Part shown: positions 1 to 11,958 of the stretch, one piece after another
How the letters are laid out: every line of letters begins with the position of its first letter
Numbering within the stretch: the first letter of the stretch is position 1
Source: Brachypodium distachyon
Lineage: Eukaryota > Streptophyta > Magnoliopsida > Poales > Poaceae
Reading direction: 5' to 3'
DNA: 64,000 nucleotides
Assembly: GCF_000005505.3 (NCBI RefSeq)
Contig: NC_016132.3
Location: 16,482,501-16,546,500 of the forward strand
Translations under genes and position numbers: made by a program
Notes under the pieces: model-generated
What the model saw: the letters and a program-made list of their open reading frames with translations, nothing else
What the model was told of the DNA's origin: nothing
Database searches by the model: none

Positions 1-193
1 CCCAGACAAGATCCGTCGCCAGCCGTAGCCGTGGACACAACACGTACACACACACACATACATATAAACCGGCTTCAGGCAGTAGCTTAGCTACTAGTGG
101 CGCCTGACTGGCTGCAGCAAACAAACGCACACACCCTGCATTATATTGGAGCTTAATTTGCTAGCTAATCAAGCTCAAGCTCAAGCTGTATAG
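1..193 (+). promoter_or_regulatory. Core promoter and 5' UTR of the AP2 gene
   Basis: A TATAAA box lies at 63-68, about 125 bases before the ATG at 194. The stretch between is AC-rich and then holds short AGCTCA repeats just before the start codon, as in many plant 5' UTRs. The upstream promoter is outside the window. Confidence 0.55.
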
Positions 194-2411
194 ATGGACA
201 GCGTGGTGATGGTGAAGAGCGAGATCGAGAGTTACGTGGGGTCGTCGTCTCTTGCTGCCGGGACGTCGTCGGTCGGCGAGGCCGAGGCCGGGGTCGTCGT
301 CAGGAGGCGGAGGAGGGAGCCGTTGGCGGCGGCGGCGCTCGGGCCGGCCGGTGGCGGCGTCGGCAAGCCCTCCGGCGCCTTGCCCGGCATCGCCGTCAAG
401 AGGAGCTCCCGGTTTCGTGGAGTCAGCAGGTATATATACTAGCGAGACTACAAAGATTTACAAAAGCACAGACTCGACTAGCTATAGCACAACGCGTACG
501 TTTCAGCTGAATTTTGATTGCATATGGCCAATAATTCTGCTGCAGGCACCGTTGGACGGGCCGTTACGAGGCGCACCTGTGGGACAAGAACTCATGGAAC
601 CCGACGCAGAGGAAGAAGGGCAAGCAGGGTAAGTACGGAGCACGTCCTACTTCCTCCTTCCTAAAATAAGTGACGTCGATTTGTATAGAAGCCATGTCAC
701 TTATTTTGAGACGGAGGGAGTATTTACATGCATGTTCGATGTCGATGATCATCACACTGTGTAGCTAAACGCCTAAATGTGTGTTACTGTTTGATGATGT
801 GTGGACAGTGTATCTGGGAGCGTATGACGAGGAGGAGGCAGCGGCAAGGGCCTACGACCTTGCGGCACTCAAGTACTGGGGCGCGACCACATACACAAAT
901 TTTCCTGTACGTACTGTGAAACACGATGGAACGAGCAATGCACCTCAAGTAAACAAGTCTGTCAGATACAGGAGCATGATAATGTCAGTGGCTAAATTAG
1001 TTCGGTTGGTACACATGTTTCAGGTTATGGACTACGAAAAGGAGCTCAAGATAATGGAGAGCCTAACGAAGGAAGAGTACCTTGCATCCCTGAGGAGGTG
1101 TGCTAGCTAGCTACTGTACATGTTTATGTATATTACGTCACCTGTTCAACTCTGAATTTTTCAATCTGATGCTCTGCCAGGAAAAGCAGCGGTTTCTCCA
1201 GAGGCGTGTCCAAGTACAGAGGTGTTGCCAGGTACGCCTACGTCTTGCATTCCGACAGAGAATCCCATAGTAAATACTCCATCCGATCTTAAATTATTGA
1301 CGAAATATTACAGCTATCTAGACGTTTTTTAGAATAGATACATGCATATTTGGACAAATTTGAGTCAAGAATTTAGAATCAGAGGGAGTATCGTTGTTTC
1401 ATAACATGTCCAAAAACGAAAAGGCAGAGTAAATTTGTAGTATACTAGACTGAACGTTGTCACACTTTCAGGCATCACCAGAATGGAAGATGGGAGGCGA
1501 GAATCGGGCGTGTCTTCGGCAACAAGTACCTCTATCTCGGAACCTACGGTGAGAAAAGGTGCCTCCGACCAAGGAGATTTGACAGTTTTTACACACATTC
1601 AGTTTCAGTTCATACCTCACGTTGAAAATGAAAAACTCGCAAACTTGATATAGGCACGCAGGAAGAGGCGGCGCGGGCATACGACATCGCGGCGATCGAA
1701 TACAAGGGCGTCAACGCCGTCACCAACTTCGACCTCCGGTCCTACATCACCTGGCTCAAGCCGCCGCCGCCGGTGCCGATGCCGGCGCTCGCCGCGAACC
1801 CCGACCACCCTCTCCTCGCCATGCATCCACATGCGCATTCCGTCGAACATGAACGGTTCATCCCCCACATGCTCCCTCCTCTTCCTCCCCCAGCTCTCTC
1901 CCGAAACCCTTTCGTCCTCGATCCCGACGTCGCCGGACCGCACGAGGCTGCCGTGGCGATCTCCCCAGCAGGTCCCTCCGGCGGGGCGTTGAGGAGGAGG
2001 GACTCAATGTCGTCGTCGTCTTCATCGTCGCCTACGGCGCTCAGCCTGCTGCTCAAGTCGACGATGTTCCGGCAGCTGGTGGAGAGGAATGACCCGGACT
2101 ACTCGGGCGCCGGCGGCCTGTTATCAGGGGATCACAGCCATCGCGTCGAAGCAGAGCAACCGGCGGGCGGGCAGGTGTTGCTGCCGGGGGAAGGGTACGA
2201 GTACCGCGACTTCTTCCACGGGGTTTCGACGGACGCATGTGGTCTCCTCTTCTCGTCGCCGAGCAGCGGCCATGGTGGTGGTGTTACTGCTGCCGGGTTT
2301 CAGGGGGACGCCGTGGCGGCGTGTTACGGCGACCACGACGATGGCGGCGAGAGGATGGCGGCGACGAGGACGACCTGGGATGGGCCGTTTGCGGACATGG
2401 CGTCGTTGTAG
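194..2411 (+). CDS. AP2-like transcription factor with two AP2 domains (WRI3/WRI4, At1g16060 type)
   Basis: Nuclear DNA-binding regulator of the AP2 subfamily of AP2/ERF; relatives in the WRINKLED branch control fatty acid and cuticle lipid genes. Seven exons join in frame: 194-429, 546-628, 809-906, 1024-1097, 1181-1231, 1472-1548 and 1654-2411, all with GT-AG introns, giving 458 residues. AP2 domain 1 (about residues 72-139) starts [20 protein letters not shown] and contains the VYLGAYD segment. The linker has [20 protein letters not shown], typical of this branch. AP2 domain 2 (about 174-232) contains [20 protein letters not shown] and ends [12 protein letters not shown]. The C-terminus is Pro-, Ser- and Gly-rich and poorly conserved. 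The VYL codons, usually a separate 9-base mini-exon in this family, are continuous with the next exon here. Two Stowaway MITEs sit in introns 2 and 5. The family is clear; the exact WRI orthologue is an inference. Confidence 0.9.
648..722. mobile_element. Stowaway-type MITE in intron 2 of the AP2 gene
   Basis: Short inverted repeat with TA at both ends. The arms read TTCCTCCTTCCTAAAATAAG on the left and, inverted, CTCCCTCCGTCTCAAAATAA on the right, with a central GTCACTTATT arm pair. Non-autonomous Tc1/mariner-like element by structure. Confidence 0.8.
1275..1390. mobile_element. Stowaway-type MITE in intron 5 of the AP2 gene
   Basis: About 115 bases bounded by TA, starting CTCCATCCGATCTTAAATT and ending in its imperfect inverse before GAGGGAGTA. 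It belongs to the window's commonest MITE subfamily, with GACGAAATATTACA and GGACAAATTTGAGTCAAGA inside. Confidence 0.8.
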
Positions 2412-4034
2412 ACTTGGGTTTGGGGAGAATGAATGAATGTATCTTATGTAAATTAGCAGTACTTGTACAGTTGGATTTCGTCTACAATGTAAGTAAGCAA
2501 CCTCGTTTTCTTCTGAATTCTCCGTTTGTTTTCGAGAGACAACTTTATTTCGGGGGAGCCGGGGAGTTGTGCAAGAAACCGTGCTAATGTTATGAACATT
2601 ACTACTCCCAAAAGTAATTAAACCTTGTAAAGTTTGATCTAGTAAAAATTAAATAACTCTTCTTTCCTATTCACTGATTTTTTTTCTTCCGGAGAAGAAC
2701 TTTGTTTCTGGGAACGCAAGTCAGCCGGACGCATGAGAAGTCAGACATTTCCTCGCGGTTATCCAACGTTACAACCATCTGAAGTGTCAATTTTTTAGAT
2801 GGAACCGCATGCAGACAGTCATTGCGGGCTTATCACATTTAGTTACTAGGAACTGAGCATTACTGGTTTAAAACAAATGGAACATGTGGTTTAGTTAAGT
2901 TATAGCAAAATCTTCTGAATTCTGGCACTCAGCATTATTTGATAAAACAAAACCATTTAAGTCTTTTTTTGCATAGTGAACTACTTGCTTTTGTTGCTTA
3001 AAGTGAGCTAGCCCTATACATCCTGAGGCGAATTTTGAGCTTGAGCAAGTGTGATCATTTGATATGTAACAATTGTTTCTGAATTGCAAGAAGAAATATA
3101 AAGATCTATATTCATTCCAGCAAATGGATTACTTTGTTTCTCAGAAGTTTTGTCTTTTTCTTGTTTTATAGTCATTACTGAGTTGTTCGTTTGTTCAGTT
3201 CATATGCCTTTAGGTGACCTCCTTATGCTGCTGAATTATGCTTTGTGTTATCTGTTATGGAAACAACAATTACATGCATCCATCTGAACTCTGGTCCTGA
3301 AGCTCGTCTATTGTTGTGGGACCAGTAATTGAAACGGTCCTTGGTCTGCGTGCCGTGGAACCATTATGGAAGAGCAGAACTGTTGTGGCATGCTTGCCTT
3401 CTCTTGTCATCCTACCTATCCAATAACCTTTCTTTCTCTTCAAGATAGTGCAAATGTAGAAAGTTATCTGTTGATGTAACTGAAAATGTGACCCAATCAT
3501 GGGAGGTGTCTCAACAGCTTCGAGATGTTGGGCTCTAAAAGATGTCTGCCTGGAATAAGGTAGGGAGAGTGTGGTTATTTAATTGAACGATTAAATTCTA
3601 TATGTTTACGTCTAGTCAAATATAGGTTTTGTAATATATTTTATTTACGTTGATTGACTTGAACAATATTCTCAAGTTTAAAACAGATTTAGCTTATTTG
3701 GTTAAGTAACAATTTTTTTCCTTCAAAACTGAGTTCCAGATTACATACTTTTTGGTTCTTTTTAAGGACAAATAGTTCGGCAGAAGAACTATCTAAGATG
3801 TCATACTGAACCAGCTACCAAACTACTTTTTACTTTGATCTAGATGGTTAGTCCTCACTTTGATTTAATTTTTACTTGCTATAGACCTAAGCACAGCGGC
3901 CCTGTTAATCTCGTATTGACATACTTGTGTCCAGTTTACATCTTGCTCACTAAATACAGGTTACTACGTGGGCTTCTATATCATTTTATTGCAATCACAG
4001 GATATGCGACACGTGCAGGTTTACTAGTGCCTTC
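2412..4034. other. Intergenic, no gene recognised
   Basis: The first part is presumably the 3' UTR of the AP2 gene. The rest is AT-rich without a long open frame, a splice-consistent exon chain, or a recognised transposon end. A decayed transcript-like stretch around 3200-3540 has nothing identifiable in it. Confidence 0.4.
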
Positions 4035-4356
4035 TACTTCCTCTGTCCTAATATACCAGGCGCATTAAAAATCTCACAGGTACCAAAAATGACAGAGCAG
4101 GAGGCCAATGGTGTGGAGAAATCCCCTTCCCTACCTGCTGAAACTAGTACACATAATCTAGATTAATTGCCTCGTTTGATGCGCAGGCCAGGAACACACC
4201 AATGAATAGTAAGTGCAGGGATGAAAAAGCACTTTACTTTACCGATTGTTTAGTAAAAGCTGAGGATATTTTCGGGAGGAGAATGGCAAGTTCTGACCGC
4301 GCCTGGTATACATGGAGTTCAAGTAAAGCACCTGGTATACATGGACGGAGGGAGTA
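4035..4356. mobile_element. Long Stowaway-like MITE
   Basis: Bounded by TA on both sides. The left end reads CTTCCTCTGTCCTAATATAC and the right end is its inverse, ending ATGGACGGAGGGAGTA, with matching ATACCAGG on the inner side of both arms. At about 320 bases it is longer than the other Stowaways here and has no coding capacity. Confidence 0.7.
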
Positions 4357-5389
4357 ATGCATATGCATCGCACACAAAACTTGAAAAGAATATAAGCGCA
4401 TAGTGCGGCTGTCTGCCCGTATGCGGAAACAAATGATCGGATGCACTTCCTGTGAGAGGAATTGAAGCTAAGCCTACACCTCATCTTAATTTGAGCTAGC
4501 TTAGCAAGGTCGGAACCTTCAAAATACTCTTAATTTCAAAGACAAACCAATCCTGCTCATATTTTGCGTTTGTGTTATATCTCTGTTATCTAGAAGATAC
4601 GTAAGGTTCTCATTCACGCACATCTTTCATCCAACCTTCTCTAATTAACTGGAAGAAGTAAAAAAAGAAACTTGATGACAGATCAAATAAAACTACGTAC
4701 TCTCAGTTCACCCCTCAACCCGGTAATCAAGCACTCTCGATTTTTTTAAGTTAAACCGTAAGAGCTGCACGATTGCATTCCGATAGCATTATACAATGTG
4801 AGACATCAAAGTGCGATCTTCGAGGATCGAACCCTGGTGGGCTGCTAGCATATACCACGTTTGCTGATCACCCAAACTATGCTTGGTTCTCAAGCACTCC
4901 AGATTCAACCCTGGACCTCCTAAATCCCCACAACTCTTTCTCCACGGAGATCGAACATCTCGCGGTGATTGGCGGTGGCGGTGCTGGCGTCGGTACACAG
5001 GAGTGGTGGAGGTGATCCGTGAACTTGTCGGTGGCGGCTGGATGTTTTTACATGTGTGAGGGCTTCACGAAAATAAAGAGGTTGGATGAAGGGATCGGTG
5101 AAACACCAATTTATCTATTAACAAACACACTAAGGAAACACATATGTTGATGATAAGACATTTTCACTCTTCCAAATTATATCATCGTGTTTCCGTAGCA
5201 ACGTGAGGTCAATTTTGTTAGTCAAATAGTATGACATAACACTTGCATTAGGTGGGGGCAGAGTCACTGTATATGCTGCTGGCCGGCCGGAAATGTTGAA
5301 GAGCACCATACGGCACCGCTGCACCACCCCTTTAGACGCCGTTCGTTCGACGCGCGACGTGACTGGTGCTAAATTAGTGGAAATCTAGA
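4357..5389. other. Intergenic, nothing recognised
   Basis: No gene can be supported. A GGTTCGATCC-like tRNA B-box motif on the minus strand near 4825-4840 has no matching tRNA fold. No MITE termini are visible. Confidence 0.3.
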
Positions 5390-5708
5390 ATTTTGCATGG
5401 CGCGACAGCTGATAAGACGGCAGATCGCAGCTGCACCGGTAGATATTTGGGATCCTCACGGCGCACCTTGCTCCCTCTATTTAGTCGCAATGTCGCATGG
5501 CCAGCAGCCCATGAGCAGTCAGCTGCAAAACGAGCACAGCAGGGGGAAATTAAAAGAGGCTTCGCGTGCGTCCTCTCCGTGCAGGGGGAAATTAAAAGAG
5601 GCTCCGGCGGCCCCTCCGTCCTCGCTCCGACCGACGAGCTCCTCCACCCCGTGCCACCTCCACACCGCGCCGCCACCCCGATCGACAGGATTGTGCACTG
5701 AGGTTAAG
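5390..5708 (+). promoter_or_regulatory. Possible non-coding first exon of the cysteine-rich peptide gene
   Basis: A GC-rich stretch ends in GAGGTTAAG followed by a GTACGT donor at about 5709, and a plausible acceptor GGTGGTAG lies just before the downstream ATG at 6467. This would be a 5' UTR exon with an intron of about 0.75 kb. It holds a 22-base direct repeat (CAGGGGGAAATTAAAAGAGG plus CT) at 5540-5561 and 5582-5603. Not confirmed by any transcript. Confidence 0.35.
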
Positions 5709-6207
5709 GTACGTACTGCCATGAATATTAGACTCTGATTTCGGGTTCCAGACTTGTTCTTTTTCAGTCGACTTTATATGTAGTCTTATCTGAGGATGCA
5801 GCTGGGTATACTGTTGGATTGTTAGTATTCCAAATTCATGCTTCTGTAGATAACTGGGGTTCCTGACAAATTAGATAGAGGAAGGCTGAAATTAGACAGA
5901 GGAACGCTGAAGCTAAGAGCAGTAGAAAAGGCTATGTGCTGGCTTGAGAAAACTACTACTACATGTTTTAATTACCAAAAAATAGGCATAAAAGTGCTGG
6001 TTTCTTAAACCTAACTTCATGGTAAGTACATATACTGTTCAGGTGTCATTGATGCCATGGTTTCAGTAGATCAAAACAACACTCGGCGTCGGTATTTTAC
6101 TGAACAGAAAAGCACTTGTTTGGGACAGCTTGGCCGGGGCAAGGCCATTATATTGGACGTCTTGCAAATAAAAGTAAAATATCTGCATCTCTTATTTTGG
6201 TCGGGCC

Positions 6208-6305
6208 AGATTGTGGTGGACAGTGCGAAAGTGTGTAATACTGGGAGGTTGATTTAATGGAATCTATTTCCTTCAAAAAAAGATTGTGGTGGACAGTGCG
6301 AAAGT
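6208..6305 (+). repeat. 25-base direct repeat
   Basis: AGATTGTGGTGGACAGTGCG followed by AAAGT occurs exactly at 6208-6232 and 6281-6305, with 48 bases between. It lies in the presumed 5' UTR intron of the peptide gene. Confidence 0.8.
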
Positions 6306-6466
6306 TTTGCTACTTCATAGCCAGTTTTGTGTTTTTTTTTACCTTGCAAAATATGTGGGATTTGACGTTTATGATGGTTAATCTTATATTGGTCAGCCAT
6401 CTAACAAGTAGTGCAATGTTTCTTGGCTGCTCCTAACATTCTTGGGGTGGTAGGCAATTGACTCAA

Positions 6467-6840
6467 ATGAATGTGATGGCCACCATCTTGTTCATGGGAT
6501 TGCTTGTGGTGACTGCACAAGGTCAGTGTTTCTAGGTCTTGTTGTATTCTTCTCTTCTTGTTAATTTACATTAATTTCACACATAGTGATGGTTTAAACA
6601 ATACTCCTACATGATATTGGATGAAATTAATATATAGGTCGTCCGGAGGCCGGAAAAAGAAGCTACCTAGACGGTGACACCAACACCGTGGATGGTGTCA
6701 AGATTAGCGTAAGATTTTGCACCATTGCGACACATAACGACAACGACTGTTACTGCTGCGTCAACCTCAAGAGCAAGCCGTGTTTCAGGACGAGGGCTCG
6801 ATGCCAGGCTCAATGCCCATCCCAAGTGTCCGTCGTCTGA
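6467..6840 (+). CDS. Small secreted cysteine-rich peptide, MEG1/ESF1-like
   Basis: Two exons, 6467-6521 and 6638-6840, joined by a GT-AG intron of 116 bases in phase 1, encode 85 residues. Residues 1-19 (MNVMATILFMGLLVVTAQG) look like a signal peptide. The mature part carries seven cysteines at about 46, 56, 58, 59, 67, 74 and 78, in the order C-x9-CYCC-x7-C-x6-C-x3-C. The CYCC core and the spaced C-terminal cysteines match the layout of the maternally expressed gene (MEG1) and embryo surrounding factor (ESF1) peptides, which act outside the cell in endosperm and embryo signalling. The size and the single intron after the signal peptide also fit a secreted cysteine-rich peptide. Family assignment rests on the cysteine pattern only; another cysteine-rich peptide class is possible. 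Confidence 0.7.
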
Positions 6841-7474
6841 ATCGGTGTTGGGACTACATGCATAAAGTATAATACGGAGTACTACCCAGGTTCTTGATCG
6901 CCTTAAGAGAAATGAATACTAGTACTAATAGATTCTCATGGTAGTTTAATAAACGGCGCCATGTCGATGGATCAACCAAAGTGCTTATATATTTATGAAG
7001 TGGTTTTCTTACTGAATTTGTCCTGGGTATAAAACTTGTGTCTGGTAAGGGTCCAACCAGAAGGTGAGAATGATCGATCTGATGTGCGGCTAGCTAGATC
7101 TTTCACGCAGTCTCCTCCCAATAGACACCAGATGATCATGCGGACGCGGATTTTGGGATCCCTGGGGAAGCGGTATCAACGCTGCACATCATGCCGGCGC
7201 GGGGGCGCTGTGGTGGACGAACCGGAGGGGGATTTTGTTTTTTTTAGCGAGGAGGGGGATTAATTGGGGGAAAGCAGAATACCGACAGAGGAAATCAAAC
7301 GCTGGCCCAACTGGCCCAGGTCCGAAGGCCCGGATAGCGCGCGCGAAGGTGGACCATTTCCCATCGGGGTGGCATACGTAGGGTGTTTCGCGCCTCTAAA
7401 AAAAAAACGTAGGGTCACTTTGGCTAGCACGAAGGATTCGCGTCCACGGTCGCGGTTCGCGATTCTTGATCGGA
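6841..7474. other. 3' flank of the peptide gene, no further gene
   Basis: It includes a probable 3' UTR to about 7020. The rest has only short open frames with no recognisable protein or repeat end. Confidence 0.3.
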
Positions 7475-8226
7475 TAAGAGCATCTTTACCAACAGCAGGG
7501 ACCCTAAACCCTAAACAGGGTCCCCTATTCAGTATTTAGGGATGGAGGCAAAAAATCATTTTTAACAGGAATTCTACTCTCAAGTCCCTATTCTAGGGAG
7601 GTCTCCAAATCACACCCTCAAGCCCTCGTTCCTAGGAACCTCCGAAGGAAGTCTCTGTTCTTGTCACGTTAGCTCTTCATCTCCGTGCCCATGTTCCTCC
7701 TTCCGATGCCGAACCCGTCGGCCTTCCTCCTGCCGCCGCTCCCCCTCGTCGGCGGCAAATCTTGCCGCCACCTCCCCCTCGTCGGCGGCAGATCCCTCCG
7801 CGCTCCTCCTGCACAGCAGTGCCACACCTTGGGCCGCCACCGCCCTCGCTCTCTGCCATGAGCGTGTGCCGCCGCGGCCCTCGCTCTCCAGCGCATTTAC
7901 GAGTCGCCGCCCTCCGTTGCGAGTGTGCCGCCGCCCCCAATCGGGCCTGCCCACGGCCGCGCTAGCTCGCCAAGCCCCGCCAGCTCCGGCAACTCCTGCT
8001 CCCAAACCATGGCCGTGCCCCTATTTTAGGGGAGAAAAAGGCAAAATAAATAATAAAAGGCAACAACTCAATGACAAGTAGGCCCCATATGTCATAAATA
8101 GAATAGGTGCTGTGGAATAGGGCCATTGCTGAATACACTTATATTTTTTAAGACCCTAAAATTTGAGTAGTCTCTAGCTGCAGTTTAGTGACCCTGTTTT
8201 AGGGGTTACTGTTGAAAATGCTCTAA
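7475..8226. mobile_element. Harbinger/Tourist-like non-autonomous element, copy 1
   Basis: Flanked by TAA at 7475-7477 and 8224-8226. The left end is GAGCATCTTTACCAACAGCA and the right end is its imperfect inverse, TTACTGTTGAAAATGCTC. A 3-base TAA duplication points to the PIF/Harbinger superfamily. About 746 bases long, with a GC-rich core (7660-8000) whose open frames are low complexity. A second copy of the same size lies at 62352-63098. Confidence 0.7.
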
Positions 8227-8338
8227 GAAATAGATCTGAATAATAGTATACACGTGCTTCGCCGTGCACTAACAAATCTGAAGAAATGTCCATCCAGCTC
8301 ATCGGACCGTTTACTCACCCATATCATAACTGCATAAA

Positions 8339-8520
8339 CTTTTTTTTGTGAGAAGGCCAAGATTATATATTAAAATCAACCAACCCTTACAAAACTATCT
8401 TTAAAATAAATAAAAATTACACGCAAATTTGGATGTCTTCCTCTGCACTCGCCGGTGGCGCGTCGTGAGCTAATCTAGATGATGCCTCTGGACCTCCGAA
8501 CCCACTGATCGTTATCCCAT
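8339..8520 (-). mobile_element. LINE-like 3' tail fragment
   Basis: Begins with a T run followed by GTGAGAAGGCCAAGATTATA and CAACCAACCCTTACAA, read as a poly(A)-ended non-LTR tail on the minus strand. The same sequence recurs at 31627 onward. Only the tail is present; no coding part is visible. Confidence 0.45.
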
Positions 8521-9500
8521 GTAACTCACGGGCCGGCACGTCTGTCTGAAATTTCATTTGGCCCAGCTACATGTCTCAAAAGATAAAAAATCTTTTAAAC
8601 CTACTATCTGTATCAAATATGTACCCAGAGAAACATATCGACGGGCAGTGTGATTAAATGGGCCAAAAAAATGGGGCCGCGAGAGAATAATTTATTATTA
8701 TTTCCTCGCGATTTTTTTTGAGGGGGAAGACATCCAAATTTCCTCGCGAATCTGTTTCCTTCAGTGTCGGACCAGCACAACCTTCGCATGGTCCAGCTGC
8801 TCACCGCCCATGAATCGAAATCTGCTAGGCCAGAACGGAAGCGCGTTTGTGGCACTGCTTCCCATCCTGAAATGAGCCTAACAATTCATACTTGTTGTGC
8901 CGAATTGCGAGTTGGGCCATGTGACCGTTGACGCGGGGCTGGAATACGGAACGAATAGTAGATGGGCCTCCTAAATACATCCGCGTGGGTTTCCCTGACA
9001 CGCAATCTCTATGCAAGCTCTGCGTCCACGATAGAGAGCTAGCAGTAGCTCGGGAGAAAGAAAAAACTGCCAGTATACGGACCTGCTATGCTGCTATGAG
9101 TAAAACGAAAAGGATACGACCAAAGAAAGGGACTGTAATTTGGAACAAAGTATTTTCATATGAATCACAAGAAATGAATTTTACACTAAGTTTTTCTATG
9201 ATGCCATGTAAGATTGGTTTCGATAATTCCTATGGGATTCCTTCATTTCCTTTACTTTTTGGTGGATTCTAAACATTTGCTCAAGCCTCATGTGTGTGAA
9301 GCTTCCAAACAAGTAATAAGTTGTATAATTCAGGGGTTTTAAATTCTTGTAGAAATCAAGGAAGTATTCAGCATACCAGATTGGTTAGAGACAGGGCCAT
9401 CAAAAACTTCCGTTTGTTTTAACCAGATGATGCAAACGGTTGTGCAGGCGGCCGATCCGTGGCTCGCTGCGCCCTAAAAAAGAGAAGAGATAAACTAAAC
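8521..9500. other. Intergenic, nothing recognised
   Basis: Short open frames only, with no splice-consistent coding chain. No transposon termini were found. Confidence 0.3.
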
Positions 9501-9524
9501 TGAGGTGCTTCGTGGGCTGCAGTC

Positions 9525-9750
9525 CACGTGAAAAGAAATGGGCCTTGGCCACATATTTGGAGTTGGGATCAAAACTTCCGTTTGTTTCAAAAAATAAAAG
9601 GATCAAAACATCCAGGACGAGGGAAAAGAAATGGGCCTTGGCCACATTACGTACGATCAGAACTTCCGGGACCTCCTCTCTAAAAAAATATATTCAAAAC
9701 TTCGGGACCAGGGAAAAATTATGGGCTTTGCATTGGCCACATTACTTACT
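9525..9750 (+). repeat. Degenerate triplicate of about 95 bases
   Basis: GAAAAGAAATGGGCCTTGGC occurs at about 9530 and 9625, and a diverged third copy (AAAAATTATGGGCTTTGCAT) at about 9714. The spacing is near 90-95 bases. Function unknown. Confidence 0.5.
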
Positions 9751-10164
9751 GGGAAAAAAAGGTCGCTCTCCTCACGGCCCGAGCGCCGCCCCTCGCATCA
9801 CCTCACCGGCGACTATTTTTATCTCTCGATTTAAAATCGATTTTTTCTAAAATTTTGCGAGTTCTTTTGGTTTTCTCTTTTGCGATTACAGATTTCGAGC
9901 TGAATTAACAACGTTAGAGAGGAACCAGGTGAGGTGAGTGCCTCTCTTGCAGTTTTGCTATGGTTTCTATGGTCCTTGCTATTATTCGTTCAATAGTGAT
10001 ATTCAGTATCCTGTAGTGCATTGCGCTGTTAAAAATGTCGACGATTCAGTTCCGGATGTGCAATGCTCTAAACCTACTACTTGGATCACATTGCCAATTC
10101 AATGGGTCAGCTAGCTGGATTATTGATTACATTTTGCAACGCCTCCTTGTTCAGTGTTCACCAT

Positions 10165-11935
10165 ACATGTTCTACAGTAGCACAAAGATATAGCTGTCTG
10201 TTAGCTAAAATGGTTGCTTGAAATACGGCACCACTAACTTAAGGCCTAGGATACGAATATGCAGCACATTGGCACCGAATTAATTAAGACTAACATGCAC
10301 GCGATATTGACCGAATTGTTTGGCACATGTGGATTTCAGGGGATTTATTGAGAAATTTTGGAATTGTAGTTCATATTTTAATTAGAATCCACAGAATTCC
10401 CTCAAAATCACGTGAAACTGGCCCGCCTATCTCAAGCAAGCCCTTATGTGACAGCATTTTTTTTGAAAAAAAAATCGACACTAACATGCATATAGGCGTA
10501 TTATGTCGCAGGACAACATCGTTATTTTGGCGCAAAATTATTTAAAAAAAATGCGCGACAAGACCACACCACATCAAAGATTGTAATGTCATTTCCAAAG
10601 AGAAGGATAATCGTTGTGCAAATTGAATTTACATAGAACAAAATGTGCGCACCGTGTAGACTCTCTCATATTCCTTCCCTTAATTTATTTCATCATGGTG
10701 GACAGTGGCGGCGCTACCAAGAGATTCATGGGTGGGCCAGTCTAAAGCACAACAGAAATTTTTGGTCCCAATCACACCACTTCACTGAACATTTGTCATT
10801 CCTCAAATTTTCTGTTCTCCGTGGTTACATCTCACAAACAAAAGATGCTACGACCTAAGAAAAATACCTGAATAGAGAATTGGGGAAGATGAGAGGAAGA
10901 GGGCGCAGGGCAGCCCGCGGGGTGAGCAGCAGCAGCGTGTGGGGCGGCGCTCGCGGCAGAGAAGTAACATCCACCGCGACAGCGGAGCAGCAGGGGACGG
11001 CAGAGAAGTAACAGCCACCGCGACAGCGGAGCAACAGGGGCTGCGGGCGTAGGGCTGCAGGCGTGGGGAGACAAGGCGAGGCGGCGCAAGGCAGTGGCGC
11101 AGGCTGTGGGCGCGTAGAGGAGTAGCAGAGCAGTGGGGCAAGAAGCGGTCGCGCGGCCCTGGGCCTCGATTCCGGCCGTCGTCCTAGGTAGCGTAATGGG
11201 CTAAAGGGGCATGTCTACCATGAGTTTCCTACTGGGCTGGGCTGGGCAGTGGTAGTTTTTTTAAAAAAAAAACTAGGCGGGCCAGGACCCAGTTTGGCCA
11301 CAACATAGCTCCACAAGTGATGGTGGACGTACTACATAACCAAACCACTAACCTTTGGAAACTAATCCAAGCTGTACCCTACCATTAGCGTTTTTCTAGC
11401 TTATTACCCCTTGGAAAACAGTAGCATGCATCCACACTTATCTTTGTCAGCAGCTCTGCGTACTATATGGGTTCTACAGTAGCACAAATATATCTTGTTG
11501 TCTGTCAGATAAAATGATTGCTGGTAATAAAGCATTACTTACCACGTTGGCACCGAATTAGTTAAGAAGACTAACAGTCTCATACAATCCTTTTCCTATT
11601 AGGTAGCTAGCTTATCACTGCCACTGGTCACTACTCAGCATGGGTGTTGACTAGAGCTATAAACACTGAGAGAAAGTGGAGACGGCTCAGAAGAAACATG
11701 CTACGGAGCCGAAAAGGACAGAGAGTTGGAGCCTACTGCACACCAGCTTCACAAATGATCTGTAGAGCCCTGTGTCCCTCGCAAAGAACATGGTGACACC
11801 AGCGGAGACGGAGGTTGCCGAGAAATACAAATATAAAATGATTATTGGAAATACAACACTACTAAGTAGGATAGGAAGATGCAGCACATGGGCACCGAAT
11901 TAGTTTAGAAGACTAGCACTCTCACACAAAGATAG
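10165..11935 (+). repeat. Three dispersed copies of an unclassified repeat
   Basis: A block of about 110 bases containing TCTACAGTAGCACAAA, a TAAAATG(A/G)TTG(C/A)T core and GGCACCGAATTA occurs near 10170-10295, 11471-11590 and (without the first part) 11823-11930. The copies are strongly diverged. They could be terminal pieces of an old transposon family. Confidence 0.45.
10954..11041 (+). repeat. Two-copy tandem repeat, 45-base period
   Basis: GGCAGAGAAGTAACA followed by (T/G)CCACCGCGACAGCGGAG is repeated at 10954-10996 and 10999-11041. It lies in a GC-rich stretch (10880-11160) whose open frames have no recognisable product. Confidence 0.65.
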
Positions 11936-11945
11936 TACGTGTGTT

Positions 11946-11958
11946 GGGGGGGGGGGGG
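11946..11958 (+). repeat. Poly-G tract
   Basis: A run of 13 G bases in a G-rich stretch. Its length may be uncertain in any assembly. Confidence 0.7.

Noticed and set aside
4800..4870. tRNA-like B-box motif (GGTTCGATCC, minus strand)
   Set aside because: No acceptor stem, D-arm or anticodon arm could be placed around it; at best a fragment of a tRNA-derived SINE.
7664..8005. Arg/Ala-rich open frames on both strands
   Set aside because: They lie in the GC-rich core of the Harbinger-like element and are low complexity with no conserved motif.
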